A stretch of DNA of 64,000 nucleotides from Dipylidium caninum (lineage: Eukaryota; Platyhelminthes; Cestoda; Cyclophyllidea; Dipylidiidae): contig QEYB01000841.1 of NCBI GenBank assembly GCA_017562135.1, forward strand, positions 310,001-374,000, read 5' to 3'. The translations under genes and the position numbers were made by a program. Numbering within the stretch: position 1 is the stretch's first letter; each line of letters begins with the position of its first letter. The notes under the pieces are model-generated. The model did no database searches, had not been told where the DNA came from, and saw nothing but the letters and a program-made list of their open reading frames with translations. Shown piece after piece: positions 11,501-21,552 of the stretch.

Positions 11501-12945
11501 CTAAATCTGCTTCGTTTTTCCCATAGTCAAGTTCCCAAACATCTACGTCTGTGTGCATACCACGTCAGCATGAGGGCGCGTTAACTGATTTCACCAACAA
11601 AAACGGAATAAAATTTGTTAATGTGTTTTTCAATCTCATAAAACAAGTGTGTGAAAATACTTCCTTGCAGGCAGCATGTTATTTCATGGGTACAGAGCAT
11701 TTATCTTGATTTACCTTTTACGATTAAAAATCGCAGTCTTTCCCACTTGCCTCCACTCGTCCTTCATTATTAACAAACTCTGTTTCCAGACTATTTTTAC
11801 CTCTCCTAGGACCCAATGTCTCTGATACACGGTTTCGAACATTTTGTCAACTTGTCTATTTTTATGTCAGGACTTAGTGAAAGTGCTAAGTTGATCTAGC
11901 TTGCTGTACACACAACAAGAAATCATATGGCACAACACAGGCACAGTGTGCAAGCTCAGGCAAGAATTGTCTGTCAGGGTCAGGGGTGAATATAAATCCA
12001 AAGGTTATTAATTAATTCTACTTGGACGTCACCGTCTTCGTCCCTTCTGCAAGCATGTTCATCCCCCTGTTGCCTTGGGCCTAGATAAGGACGCCGAGGT
12101 ATAACCTCGGTTCCGCCGACCCAAGATCTCCAAGGAGGGGGGTGACCTAGATCTTAGCTGGGAGGGCTAGCCAAGCTCTCCGACCCCGGCGGTCCGCACG
12201 AAGGGGGGTCTAGGTCTGCAACCATGACCCCGGAGGGTCATGCGTGTCACTAGTTAGATGAGAAAGCTTTTGGCTACTTCGGATCAAGGACCCTACAGTT
12301 ACCTTGGTGTTTCTACGTCCAAAAGTGTTTTCTTTTTTGGCTTTATCTTCAATAGCTATGTAATTTCTTATTCAAGAAAGAAAGTGGCATTTCATTAAAA
12401 AGCATAAATGTGAAGGCTTCTCACTGCAGTACGGTGGTCTTATTTGTTTTGAATGCCGTGTTGGGAATTAAGTAACCGACTTCTAGGCAGAACTCACGTT
12501 CGTCATTGGACGTAAATCAAACAACTAAGTGATTTAACCGTGTGAAGTAAATGGCGGCCTCTTCTTTGAATCAAAGGCAACTCCTAAAGCTGTCTAGCTT
12601 CATAGCATGAGGATCATCTGTGTGATGAAAACCAAGAAATTTTCTCTTAATCTAGTAAGTTAGTGTTCTGAAAGGGTGGTATAACTCGCTTCCATCTGTT
12701 CGCCGTAAAAATTATGCCCGGCCCGGCCTCGGTATACATGCATTTCTTCCTCCTATTTGCTTAAGGTGCTTGAACACTCGTCAAAGAATATGGTGACGGC
12801 TGCCAATCTCTCCGTGGCACTGGCGCCGACCCTAATTCGACCGCACCCTGATTACGTGACGCCCTCTCAGAGCGTGCAGAACCTCATCGTCTCCTTCACC
12901 CAACTCTGTATTACTCACTTTGAGAGTGTTTTTGCTCGCACTTGA
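2578..12945 (+). CDS. ARHGAP1: ARHGAP1-like protein: BCH/CRAL-TRIO (Sec14-like) plus RhoGAP domain, 13 exons
   Basis: Exons: 2578-2905, 2992-3018, 3582-3664, 5628-5788, 7836-7967, 8204-8290, 9750-9848, 10057-10188, 10673-10746, 10802-10879, 10950-11078, 11334-11440, 12766-12945. All phases join, giving 538 codons plus stop. Family role: GTPase-activating protein for Cdc42/Rho, with a lipid- or protein-binding BCH domain. Residues 1-150 are acidic and Ser-rich (a seven-Ser run). The BCH domain (about 150-300) carries FRDISR, EGRKVIACFACRLP, LEQYVTSYYTLVYFHWGLTS and RKNLKSLIIVYPTRTV. The linker QQFGVSLQ is the ARHGAP1 hallmark before the GAP domain (about 345-538), which carries IPIVVEDTITYL, LLKSFLADLKEPLLTFDLY and a degenerate MVTAANLSVALAPTL. 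The arginine finger position reads GLFIKP rather than GLFRRS, so GAP activity is doubtful. The first exon opens in frame directly at an acceptor and has no ATG, so the start Met may come from a spliced leader or an unseen upstream exon. Long introns 3, 4, 6 and 12 hold repeats. Confidence 0.85.
5406..5542 (+). repeat. Dispersed repeat P, copy 1
   Basis: Roughly 137 bp similar to 6237-6403. Shared blocks include agaaaatcgagat.cgattta, gaggtggaggtt, cacctca and tatgacctcat. It lies just before exon 4 of ARHGAP1. The second copy has about 27 extra bases near 6341-6367. Similarity was judged by eye. Confidence 0.7.
6029..6218 (+). repeat. Repeat Q, copy 1: mariner 5' end, truncated
   Basis: About 190 bp matching 6417-6610 by eye, from ttagaaacta to tttacatctactt. 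It ends with a methionine codon in the context cagatgg and a few codons (DLHLL) resembling the transposase start in the other two copies, then breaks into repeat P copy 2. This reads as a truncated mariner 5' end within ARHGAP1 intron 4. Confidence 0.65.
6237..6403 (+). repeat. Dispersed repeat P, copy 2
   Basis: Second copy of the repeat at 5406-5542, here between the two Q copies, so this part of ARHGAP1 intron 4 reads Q-P-Q. It carries an insertion of about 27 bases relative to copy 1. Confidence 0.7.
6417..7078 (+). mobile_element. Degenerate mariner transposon in ARHGAP1 intron 4
   Basis: A broken mariner-type (Tc1/mariner, DD34D) transposase with its 5' flank. The flank (6417-6578) matches 6029-6189. 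From the ATG at 6579 the frame has the mariner N-terminal pattern LHLL...SRDIKEAFGDG (compare family SRNINEAFGEG), then stops near 6716. After a deleted or scrambled middle, 6950-7078 encodes NDVMKGFEWFINS and DMSNRWYKFLDANRSYLD followed by TGA, matching the family end (LPxRWxKxxDxxGxYxx-stop). Only about 500 bp remain of the usual 1.0 kb, and several frames are needed, so it is dead. It is on the same strand as its host gene. Confidence 0.7.
9409..9432 (+). other. Potential G-quadruplex in ARHGAP1 intron 6
   Basis: Four runs of four G separated by loops of 1, 6 and 1 bases (9409-9412, 9414-9417, 9424-9427, 9429-9432). This fits the strict G4 pattern and would be present in the pre-mRNA because the gene is on the plus strand. 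Function is unknown. Confidence 0.6.
12060..12245. repeat. GC-rich, foldable block in ARHGAP1 intron 12
   Basis: An abrupt GC-rich island inside an AT-rich intron. It contains perfect hairpins: ccgaggt-ata-acctcgg near 12092, ctcc-aa-ggag near 12129, and atgaccc-cgga-gggtcat near 12224. A longer CCGCCG/CGGCGG pairing is possible between about 12114 and 12189. No reading frame fits. It may be a SINE or TRIM-like repeat or a structured RNA; I cannot name it. Confidence 0.45.
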
Positions 12946-14174
12946 CAGATCCCATCCTTCCTCCTTTCCAGTATTATGGCTTTCTTCTTTGGTTTAGAGA
13001 TTTACTTTTCTAGTATAAATATACCTCCTATATGCATAGGTATTTTGCCGCTGAACTTGTGTCTAACTCGTTGCTTGGGTTCACCTTTCTTTCATGAGGT
13101 TCAAACGACATTGAGTCACAAGCGTAAGTTGAGTAAGTGGTTCGTTTGCGTTGCGACGCGCAGGACGTCTGAGTAGTGTTGGTTACAAAAGCGTACGAAT
13201 TTGTGTCGATGTTACTTTCACCTGTGAGCCTTTTCTACGAGACGCATGATAGACGAATAGCCATCTTGCAGTATGTAGCAAGAGTGCGATGAAGCACAAC
13301 ATTGCGCAATTGGACAATAACGATGGGGTCGTAGGCACTGAGGCGATTTTAACGAACCATAGGTTTGGACGGCACCCTCAGTTAAAATGGAAGACTTAGA
13401 GAGTTGGATTAATTAATGTCTGTCTGCGACATAAAGCGAAGGTAAGGAATCAGTGGATTCTCGAATATTAGCTTGGTAATCCGTCATTACGAGACAAAAA
13501 CACCATGGTAGGGATTTGTATGGGTCATGCAATATTTTCCCTAACATTGTGACGAAAAATATCGCATTTTTAGTCTGATAATAGAGCATTTTTGCCAGAA
13601 TGCTAGTATCTAGGAGAGATTTTAGATTTGTGTGCGTTAGTGAGGTTTAGCTTGCTTCTTCATCTATAGTACAATCGCCGTACCGACTAAAAAAGCCTCG
13701 GGGTCGCTTAAATTAGCGCGGAGAAAACAAATTGTAATTGCGAACACCAGAGATTATTTGGTTCTTAAAAGTTACCCCTCTTCAGCTGCCCTAAGTCTGG
13801 AACCATCAACCAGAAATGACTTTCATAATGAGCTCATTTCGTCAAAAATGAATATGTTGAAGTGTACACTGTCGCGGTCAGCGGAAACAGGCGCAATTCT
13901 GCCAAAGCCAATATACAAAACCATAAATTGTCACTATACTTAAAATTTTATAACCAAGCAGGCACAATTGTATTTTAAGTTTTTTTAATGGGAAATGAAG
14001 GTAAATATTTATCGTTTTAATGAACCAGGAATCGTATTTTGAACCAATTGGCCCCTCCGAAAAGGCCTTTATTCGTGTGAGTCATCGTGGTAGCTCGGTC
14101 CCCTGATTTGTCTCTCTCTTTGTGTAAATTGTCGTAAGATTTCTTCCCAGACTGTTAAGTGACACGTTCACTTA
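12946..14174. other. Intergenic between ARHGAP1 and jun
   Basis: Holds the ARHGAP1 3' end and the jun 5' region. I see no AATAAA close to the ARHGAP1 stop. An AP-1-type TGAGTCA lies at 13112-13118 and another at 14078-14084, with a CCAAT box at 14044-14048. No gene is apparent. Confidence 0.6.
14044..14084 (+). promoter_or_regulatory. CCAAT box and AP-1 (TRE-type) site upstream of jun
   Basis: CCAAT at 14044-14048 and an exact TGAGTCA (reverse complement of TGACTCA, the Jun/Fos site) at 14078-14084, about 90 bp before the jun start codon. Vertebrate c-jun is auto-regulated through an AP-1-like site, so this placement suggests the same. Sites were seen directly; function is inference. Confidence 0.45.
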
Positions 14175-17100
14175 ATGATTGGTGACCGTATAAACGATTC
14201 CTATTTATCTACTGAAGTCGTTCAAGTGTCCGAACCTGTTTCTCATCACATGATGTCGCATTATTGCATGGATATTCAAGACCAAGCACCTCCTCGGCCA
14301 GCCAGTCTGTCTCTCAGGTTCGATAACAATTCAAACAACTACGTCGATCTCAAAGCTCACCCGATTTCTCGGAGTTATCATTCAGTCAAACGATCTGACA
14401 CTATAGATCGTGATAAAGGCATCGGACAATTGGAAAATAACAGCTCGACTCCTATGACTCCGACTAGCTTCTTAAACCCAAAAGAAATAACTGCGGAACA
14501 GGAACAATTTGCTGAGTAAGTCGGATTTCGTACCTAGTTGGCCGGATTTTCCCCTTTTGGAGCAATGTCATGATTTCCTGAAATTCCGTCGTAGTTCTGC
14601 GTTTCCTAGATTTGCGGAACACTGCGTGAGACATTTCCCATCACATCCTGAGTCTTTCTGTTCCGCTAAGGGAAACATATGGGCCAACTTCAGGGGCATA
14701 TCTATTTTGTCAGTTATTCGGCGGCTAGAGCGTAGAGTTTATTGCATGACACGTGATATGGCTCAACTAATTCATCAATCCATTTTGTACACATTAGACA
14801 ACTTACAAAGACTATTGACAAAATAAAAAGTGAACGGGAGGGGTCGCTAGCTGAAGAAATTCGTCTTCAGCATCATCCATCCTCGAACACTTCGCCAGGT
14901 TATGCTCCGACTGATCGCTCTTCAAATCCATCCACACCTACGCCTCAAGCATCACAAACCATGCGTGTTAAACTTGGGTACGTATACAACACCTGTTGTT
15001 CCACCCTCCTATTATGTTCTCTCCTGACCCGTCGTTTCCTTGTTGAGTTTTTTTTGATGTCGTATCCGCCTCATGTAATAAGGATTTGTGGTTTGTCGCC
15101 ACTCTTAAGTTACTTGGTTTCTTTTGAATCTGTGTAGGCCCTATCCACTAGCCATTTTCCGGATACTTGGTGTTGCTGGTTTTGGGTGCAAGATTGTTCC
15201 CCTTAGCATTATTTTTCACTCTGCCTCCTAGGGTGGGAGAGCATCTAGAATTACAATACCTCTCGACATTCAAACTTCTGCTTTGGCTTAACTCGTGCTG
15301 ATGATTGCCAATTCGCCTAACTTGTAGTTCATAGTGTGCCTCGCTGTAATTGCTTCACTTCGCTCATCAGTTGTCTAACGCCGGTATTTAGAACTCATTG
15401 TTTTTCGTACTCTAATACCGCAATTGAAACTTGATGTTTTCCCCAACTTTATTGCGTGCATCAACTGCCACGTTATTGCGTGCATCAACTGCCACGTTTT
15501 TCAACTGAAATGTTGCCACTCCAAGAAAGGTTATGGTTTTTCGTACTTTGATATCATGGGTACTACACATTAGTTGATCCTTCCTCTCGTCATCTAAGAC
15601 AGTTTTGTTAATTTAAGTATATCACTAAGGCTACCACATGTGTTGTCACCTGTCAAGTTTGCTTTGGTTCGTTTTGATTTAAGTGGATTTCATCGCGGAA
15701 TTTTCGGCAGCACTTACTCTCCGTTTCAGCTGCTCATACAAGTGACGTCGTTCTTAAAAGATTTTCTCGTTGGTCTTGTCATGCTTTTCATTTTGGGCTA
15801 GGGGGCCTTTGAAGCTGTTTTAGTTAAAAGCTCCAAAGCAGGTCGTTTAACACCTTTGCTGAGGAGTGGAGATATTTGAACCGTTTTGGTGACTGCCTTA
15901 TTGCCTTTTGCCCCTAGCGGGTTTTAAATTCAGTCTTCACTTCCTAGGCTTAATCGCAAGCATGCGCTCAATTCTTATTTGCTAGAAAAGACTTTACCTT
16001 TTATTTTTGTGTCATTCAAACATGCTAGTTCCTATGCTCGCTACATAAGATTTCTAATTTAGCTTCCCCGGTTTTTGTACACTTCCATCCCTCTGGCAAT
16101 GGGTCAAAGAACGTCATTCCCTTCAATGTGGTTGACTTGTATCAGCTGCCTCTTACCGCCCACTATGATACAACAAGTGGGGGTGTAGGTGAGCTGTCTG
16201 GCACGCTTTAACTAAATTGGTTTCTTCTGACAGTGACGATGATACTGATGGTGTGCCCACCTCCGCATCCGTGGTACCCTCCAATCCGATGCTTCTTTCC
16301 GATGTCTCTTCGATTCACACTGCCTTCTCAATGGCGCACCCTACAAACATTTGCACAAACTCTGCCGTCATCACTGCCGCTCTGCAGAATTTGCGTGCCC
16401 AGGACGGCGGTGCGACTACTGGCTCTCCTCCATCTACCACCGGCGACTCCACTTCCCCCGCCTCGCCCTCATTGGAGAACCCAACAGGGCCAAGCCGATA
16501 TCCCATTGTTACTTCTACTGCTGCCGTCACCAACCGATATCCAAGTCTCTCGCTCCCTCCATTGAGGACTGATGTGTCGGACGGGGAGTGGTGGTGGTGG
16601 AGGAAACACTTACGCATCTGTTGGACTGACCGACATGTTAGTCGGTTCGGCGGAAGATCCCGTTACTCCCACTTCGGTCGGTGGTGCAAGCGCTTTAGCT
16701 GATCTCACCGCTGCTGTCACTGGTCAAGTGATTGTCAATCCCACAACGGATGGATTTTTACACCTTTTCCATCATTCTACTGATCAGGTCAGTGTTCAGT
16801 TATCGTGTTAAATTTCACTTAATTTTACATTGACATGATTGTCCCGACCCCAAGACCGATTTTGATTGTCAGTTTGCCTAAGCTAGGAGAGGAGTTATTA
16901 GTAATCACAAATCAAGATGCCTTGATTACCCTGAAATAAGTTGCCATTCGCACCGCCAGATTTGATAAATGCTCCATTCTTTCTCCCCGTACTCTTCCCC
17001 TCATCTCCCAGGAGGAGGTAGGCTGGCGTCCACAACAGAGAATGATTCATCGTTGTACATGTGCGTGTGTATATGTGTGACTCACACTGACGACTCCCCA

Positions 17101-19166
17101 CTCATATACACATGCGCGCTTCCCTCATCCCTTGCACCCACCCAGGCGCGAAAGCCAACTCGCTATCTATCCAACGCACGTTGTTGTTGATGCATGAATC
17201 ATTGGGCAGGCAAAATGCATACACATTCTTCTCTCATTGGCCAGCGTGGCGCGCGCATAAACACTATTGTACTGCGTGCCGTTGCTAATTTTAGGACCGA
17301 GCACGCGCGCACCACGCGTGTCCCCCCTATTCGTCTGAAGTAGACAAAGAAATGGTTCTGTTCCAGCCGTTCGTTTGTGTTTTCTTATACATACATCAGT
17401 TCAGTTTCTTGAGCCTCCCCAAAAAGAGCATAATAAGGCGGGGTCCATCACCTGAGTGCAGGCGGGTTACAATGTTACAAACACTGTTGGCTGACCATGA
17501 AGATAAGAATATGGGTGCCACCGCAGGTTGCCGAGGGGACCCCTACAGCCTAACTCTCCTCTGACTAGCCTTTGATGTGTAGTTTCCTTCTCACGTCATT
17601 CTGTGTCGAGATGATAAACGTCTCCTAAAAGGACCCAGTCAATTTGACATCGTACTGGTTGAGTGTGGTGCTGGTACCCGTTCCACCCGTACGGAATCCC
17701 AATTTGCGCAAGTAAACAAAGTTCTGGACTATTATTTTGCTAAAGGCTACGGCTCTTGTTTTCATTATTCTAGGGTAAAATGTGTCCGTCATTGCCTTGT
17801 TTTCGGTAGCTGGTTAGCCGATTGATCAGTTGAACTGAATGTAGTGAGTGGTTTTTCCTTTCTTTGTCTACGTAGTCGTTGAATTGATAGCAAGAATTGT
17901 TCAAGCGTCCTATTCTGTTTAAGTTTGTACAGTTGATTCTCTGGAAATTTTACTGATTTTAAACCCTCATGCCCTTTGGGCAATTATCGCTTATGATTGA
18001 ATTATTTCTGGCGTGAATAGTCAATTGTACCAGGAGCGTTCTCACACATACATTCTGGTTTGTCCAGATTAGCTTGACACTTCCTGGAAGTGACACTTCC
18101 TGGAAGTGATGCATCAGGGGACCACTTGTGTCCAAACCTTTATTTGTCGGCTTTCAGAAGTCTGGCTTCCAGTATGTTATCCTAATTTCACTGGGTATTT
18201 CTTTTCTTAAGAACCCATTAATGGATCCCAATGGTCCTCGCGGAAATGGTTCGCTGAACCAACGCCATTTGACAAGCCTCGTCTCCTCCTACGAAAGTCA
18301 CAATCTCGCCCATCCGCGCCACCTACAAGAGTATATCCCTTCGAGCATGCCCAGCTCTTATCCCAGCCAGGATCAACAACAGCAGCAAGAGAGTATGTTG
18401 ATATCGCAGAAACGGTCCATCTCCAGTACATCTTCGATGACTCCGCCTCCCTCCACCATGAAGCGCAGTCGTCGACGCCATGAGCCGACGATCGCCGCTG
18501 CTCAGGCTCTCATTAATGCTACCTCCAACAGCATGGGCCAGCTCTCTTATGCCCCTACTGACGTGGCAAATATGGTTGGTTTAAAGATGGAGGACAGATC
18601 TGTAGCTCACCAGCCCATTCAACCGGCGGTGAGTACAAGTAGTGCTGCGAACGGACGCAGAGTTTCTGTCCCTGCTGGGGGAAATCAGTTGACCTCTCAA
18701 ACGATGCCCATAACCTACGAGTCACAGTCAGTCAGTCGGCCCGAGGCGTCTCTCGCGTCTATTGATGAAGAAATGTGCTGTAAGTAATCTCATCTAAACT
18801 ATAATTAGGTGTCCTAGTTCTATTAACCTTGCTGGTTTTGTCCTTCTAGCTGATCCTTCGATGCTAAAGATCGAGAAGAAGCGGGCGCGCAATCGTCTGG
18901 CTGCGCGTAGGTGTCGAGAAAGAAAGGTGAATCGGATTGTGAGTCTGGAGGGCCAGGTAACAATGTTGAATTCATATGTGGAACAGTTACGTGGACAACT
19001 GGAAACCGCCCAAAAGGAGGCGAATCAGTTTAGGCTATACCTGGAGCAATTGTCGGAGTCATATCCCGGTGTGCAGGAAAAGCTGAAATCTATAGTTCAA
19101 CCGACTTCTCAAGTTGTACCACCTTCTTCCAACCTGCATCCGCCTCCGCCATTGCCTGAATCTTAG
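14175..19166 (+). CDS. jun: Jun-type AP-1 bZIP transcription factor, 5 exons
   Basis: Exons: 14175-14515, 14798-14977, 16234-16787, 18212-18779, 18850-19166; about 652 residues if one extra base in exon 3 is ignored. An in-frame TGA 13 bases before the ATG supports this start. AP-1 subunits bind TGACTCA in the nucleus downstream of JNK signalling. Identification: residues 92-117 contain the TPTSFLNPKEIT and AEQEQFAE homology box of Jun, completed across the exon 1/2 junction. The bZIP (about 553-614) has NRLAARRCRER, matching the NxxAAxxCR signature, followed at Jun spacing by a zipper with d residues L, L, L, A, F, L. The middle is Ser/Thr/Pro-rich with a Gln run (QQQQQ). Oddities: exon 3 changes frame at the GGGG of 16583-16586; the SP sites equivalent to c-Jun Ser63/Ser73 are absent; and there are four introns, whereas vertebrate JUN has none. 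Confidence 0.88.
15451..15498 (+). repeat. Two tandem 24-bp units in jun intron 2
   Basis: The unit attgcgtgcatcaactgcca plus cgtt occurs twice back to back without mismatch (15451-15474 and 15475-15498). A recent small duplication; no function apparent. Confidence 0.9.
17078..17084 (+). promoter_or_regulatory. AP-1 site TGACTCA in jun intron 3
   Basis: An exact TGACTCA within a symmetrical context (gtgtgactcacac). It could serve as an intronic auto-regulatory site. A seven-base match is expected by chance a few times per window, so support is weak. Confidence 0.35.
18075..18106 (+). repeat. Tandem palindromic STAT/ETS-like sites in jun intron 3
   Basis: Two perfect copies of the 16-mer tgacacttcctggaag lie head to tail. 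Each has the palindrome CACTTCCTGGAAGTG when read into the next unit. The core TTCCTGGAA fits the STAT (TTCNNNGAA) pattern and carries back-to-back ETS cores (GGAA). They end about 105 bp before exon 4. Direct observation; the regulatory role is inferred. Confidence 0.6.
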
Positions 19167-20471
19167 TTTGTCAATTCCACTTATTTCGATTCGATTCTGT
19201 GTTCTCAGTGTGCCTCCTTTCATCCACTCTTCCGTTCGAAATCGTCATCATCGTTTTAACTCCTTGCTACACTTTGTCACCCTCATCTTGCAACTCCTCT
19301 TTTGTATTTTTATATAACTGTAAATAGCCCGATAATAGCGGCAGAGGCGTTTTTCCTGCCTGTTCGTCCGCTGGCCCGCCAAATTGCATTTTCATGTTAA
19401 CGTAGACTGAGTGAGGCGAACGACAAGACCTCGAATTCACACAACCATTTTGTTGATCCTGGTGATGGTGTTGATACTTTGCGAGCTGGTTAAATTTTGG
19501 TACTTTGGCTATCACAATTTTGCTCTGTCTGTGTGCACGAGCGTGCGCGGGCGCATTCCTTTGAGCCCTCTTTTTACCCGCGAGTTGGCCTTTTATTATG
19601 TGTCTAAGCTCTTTTATAGGATTTCCTCACTTCCGCCCCTCCCCCCCTCCCTTGTCCCCCTTTCTGTCCCTCCGGTGTATGTATAGTGAGATAGTTGCTT
19701 CTCTGCCACTTTGGCTTCCGTTGGAATATGCGTAAAATTTACCATAAACTGACTTTTCTATTGGGGTTTGATGATGACCTGGGTCTGGTTGCCGTCGTGT
19801 GGGAACATATTTTAGCATATTGTGTTTTGGGTGTCTCGGATTGCGTTGTCCTCTCTCTCTCTCGGGCTTCTATCGCCAATCACGGAAGCATTTGAGAGGA
19901 CGTATCTAAGCTCATCTTGTGAGGCAGCTGTCCTGTGGCGCGATATCTTTGTTCACCTATGGCGTGGATCATCGGAAAGCAGACTGAGGATCGTCCTCTT
20001 AGTACCCTGGACTGGGCACCTGGGAGATCATTCGCAATATGCTATTTTAGAATCCGAGGGGGATATCGTTGTCCGTTGAATCGCAGCACCATTGTGGCTC
20101 CTTTCATTGGTCAGGAGCGTGATCCTTTTACCAAGCTCAATCTGATCTAGACGGAGGATAGATGCTGCCTCCTACCGCTAATGTGGGGCACCGGTGACTG
20201 AAGGCCGGCGAAGGGAGGGGGAAGTTGGTGAGAGATAAGTTTCGGATCGACTCATGTTGGCGTTGCAGCCTTAAAGTCCGAGTCGGTTTGATTGCCTTTC
20301 CAAGTGGGATGACGCCACGCTTGGAGTGCCCCCGAGGGCCTTTAATAACGTCTGGAACCAGCGTGACCGAGACTCGTTCCATCTTCAGGCGAGGCGGTGA
20401 CAGTATCCAATTCCTCAGTTGGTGCGCCAAGACAAATATGCCGCGAGAATTTCCACTCACGCCATCACATA

Positions 20472-20477
20472 AATAAA
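20472..20477 (+). terminator. Candidate poly(A) signal AATAAA, possibly of jun
   Basis: First clear AATAAA on the plus strand that I noticed after the jun stop at 19166, implying a 3' UTR of about 1.3 kb. A variant signal nearer the stop cannot be excluded. Confidence 0.35.
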
Positions 20478-21525
20478 TCGCATAAACAGGTTCACTCCCT
20501 GACTCACAGCTTTCCGTCATCTTCCGCCCACAGTCACCCGATTTACTCAACCAAATGCCCCATTCACCTACGCCGAGAGTAGACACGCGCTCTCAAGCCT
20601 TTGTAGTGGCTCTCCCCTGTCAACGAATCGGATTGTACACATGAATGACCTTGACTACTTATGACTGGTTCACGTAACCGCTAGGACCCACGCGCTACCT
20701 GCCTACTTCCTTGCGCGTGCGAGGGAGAACGAGATTTGACACGCCTCCTCTTGACTCACTCCGCCGCCACGTGATGCAAGACTCGGTGCCGTCCACGATT
20801 TCAACTGAAGCACACCACCCACGATGACAGGGCGGAGCGCTAGGGTGTGCGATTGTCTTTGTCGTCTTGTATTCCGCTCACATAAACACACCCTAAAACC
20901 GCACCCTGTAGGACACATCGACGTTGTGGACAATAGGTTAGAGCTCGTGTGTGGTATCTGCCAAACTCTATGGTAAGCAACCATAAAAGACGCATTCGCG
21001 GTGAAGCCTATGATGAAGGCGATTAAAATATTTGCGAGAATGTGCGTGGGTGGTTATTAATCGTCAAGCCTTAAGGGGGCGGTCTCACTGGTGTGATATA
21101 TTAGGAAGGAGGTGATTAAGTGAGTGAAAGCCATCCTTCCTCCGTCAATGAGCGAGTGCTGGACCTGTCGGCACTTTCCAACAGGCTGGACTTGACCCAA
21201 CCGTTGCTGCACTTTTCTTGCCTGCTACAGAGTCGGTAAGTTCCTAACCTTGTCCCCATCTCTTTTCCCCTCCCTGGTGCCCCCTTCCTCCTCACCTCAC
21301 ATTCTCCTTTCCCACGTCTTTCCAGTTCCAGCCTATTCTGTGTAGGCAAATCATATCAAATGATTGTCACCATCCGGGGATGTTCCGAGTCCCATCTAAT
21401 TAGGTTATTCGGTATGCTTGGAAGTTAATATGAATCGCTAATTAGCTTGGCTTATTGAAAATATGAACCTGAGAACTCCAGTGAGCCAACACCTCTCGCT
21501 ATCACTCGTCATATTACTGCATCCG

Positions 21526-21552
21526 CACACACACACACACACACACACACAC
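21526..21552 (+). repeat. (CA)n microsatellite
   Basis: About 13 uninterrupted CA units. A simple repeat, likely polymorphic. Confidence 0.95.

Noticed and set aside
16315..16617. 100-codon minus-strand frame opposite jun exon 3
   Set aside because: Antisense of Ser/Thr/Pro-rich jun coding sequence; no family match and no splice logic.
20137..20586. 149-codon minus-strand frame downstream of jun
   Set aside because: No recognisable motif, random-looking composition, and no splice borders; expected by chance in this GC-richer block.
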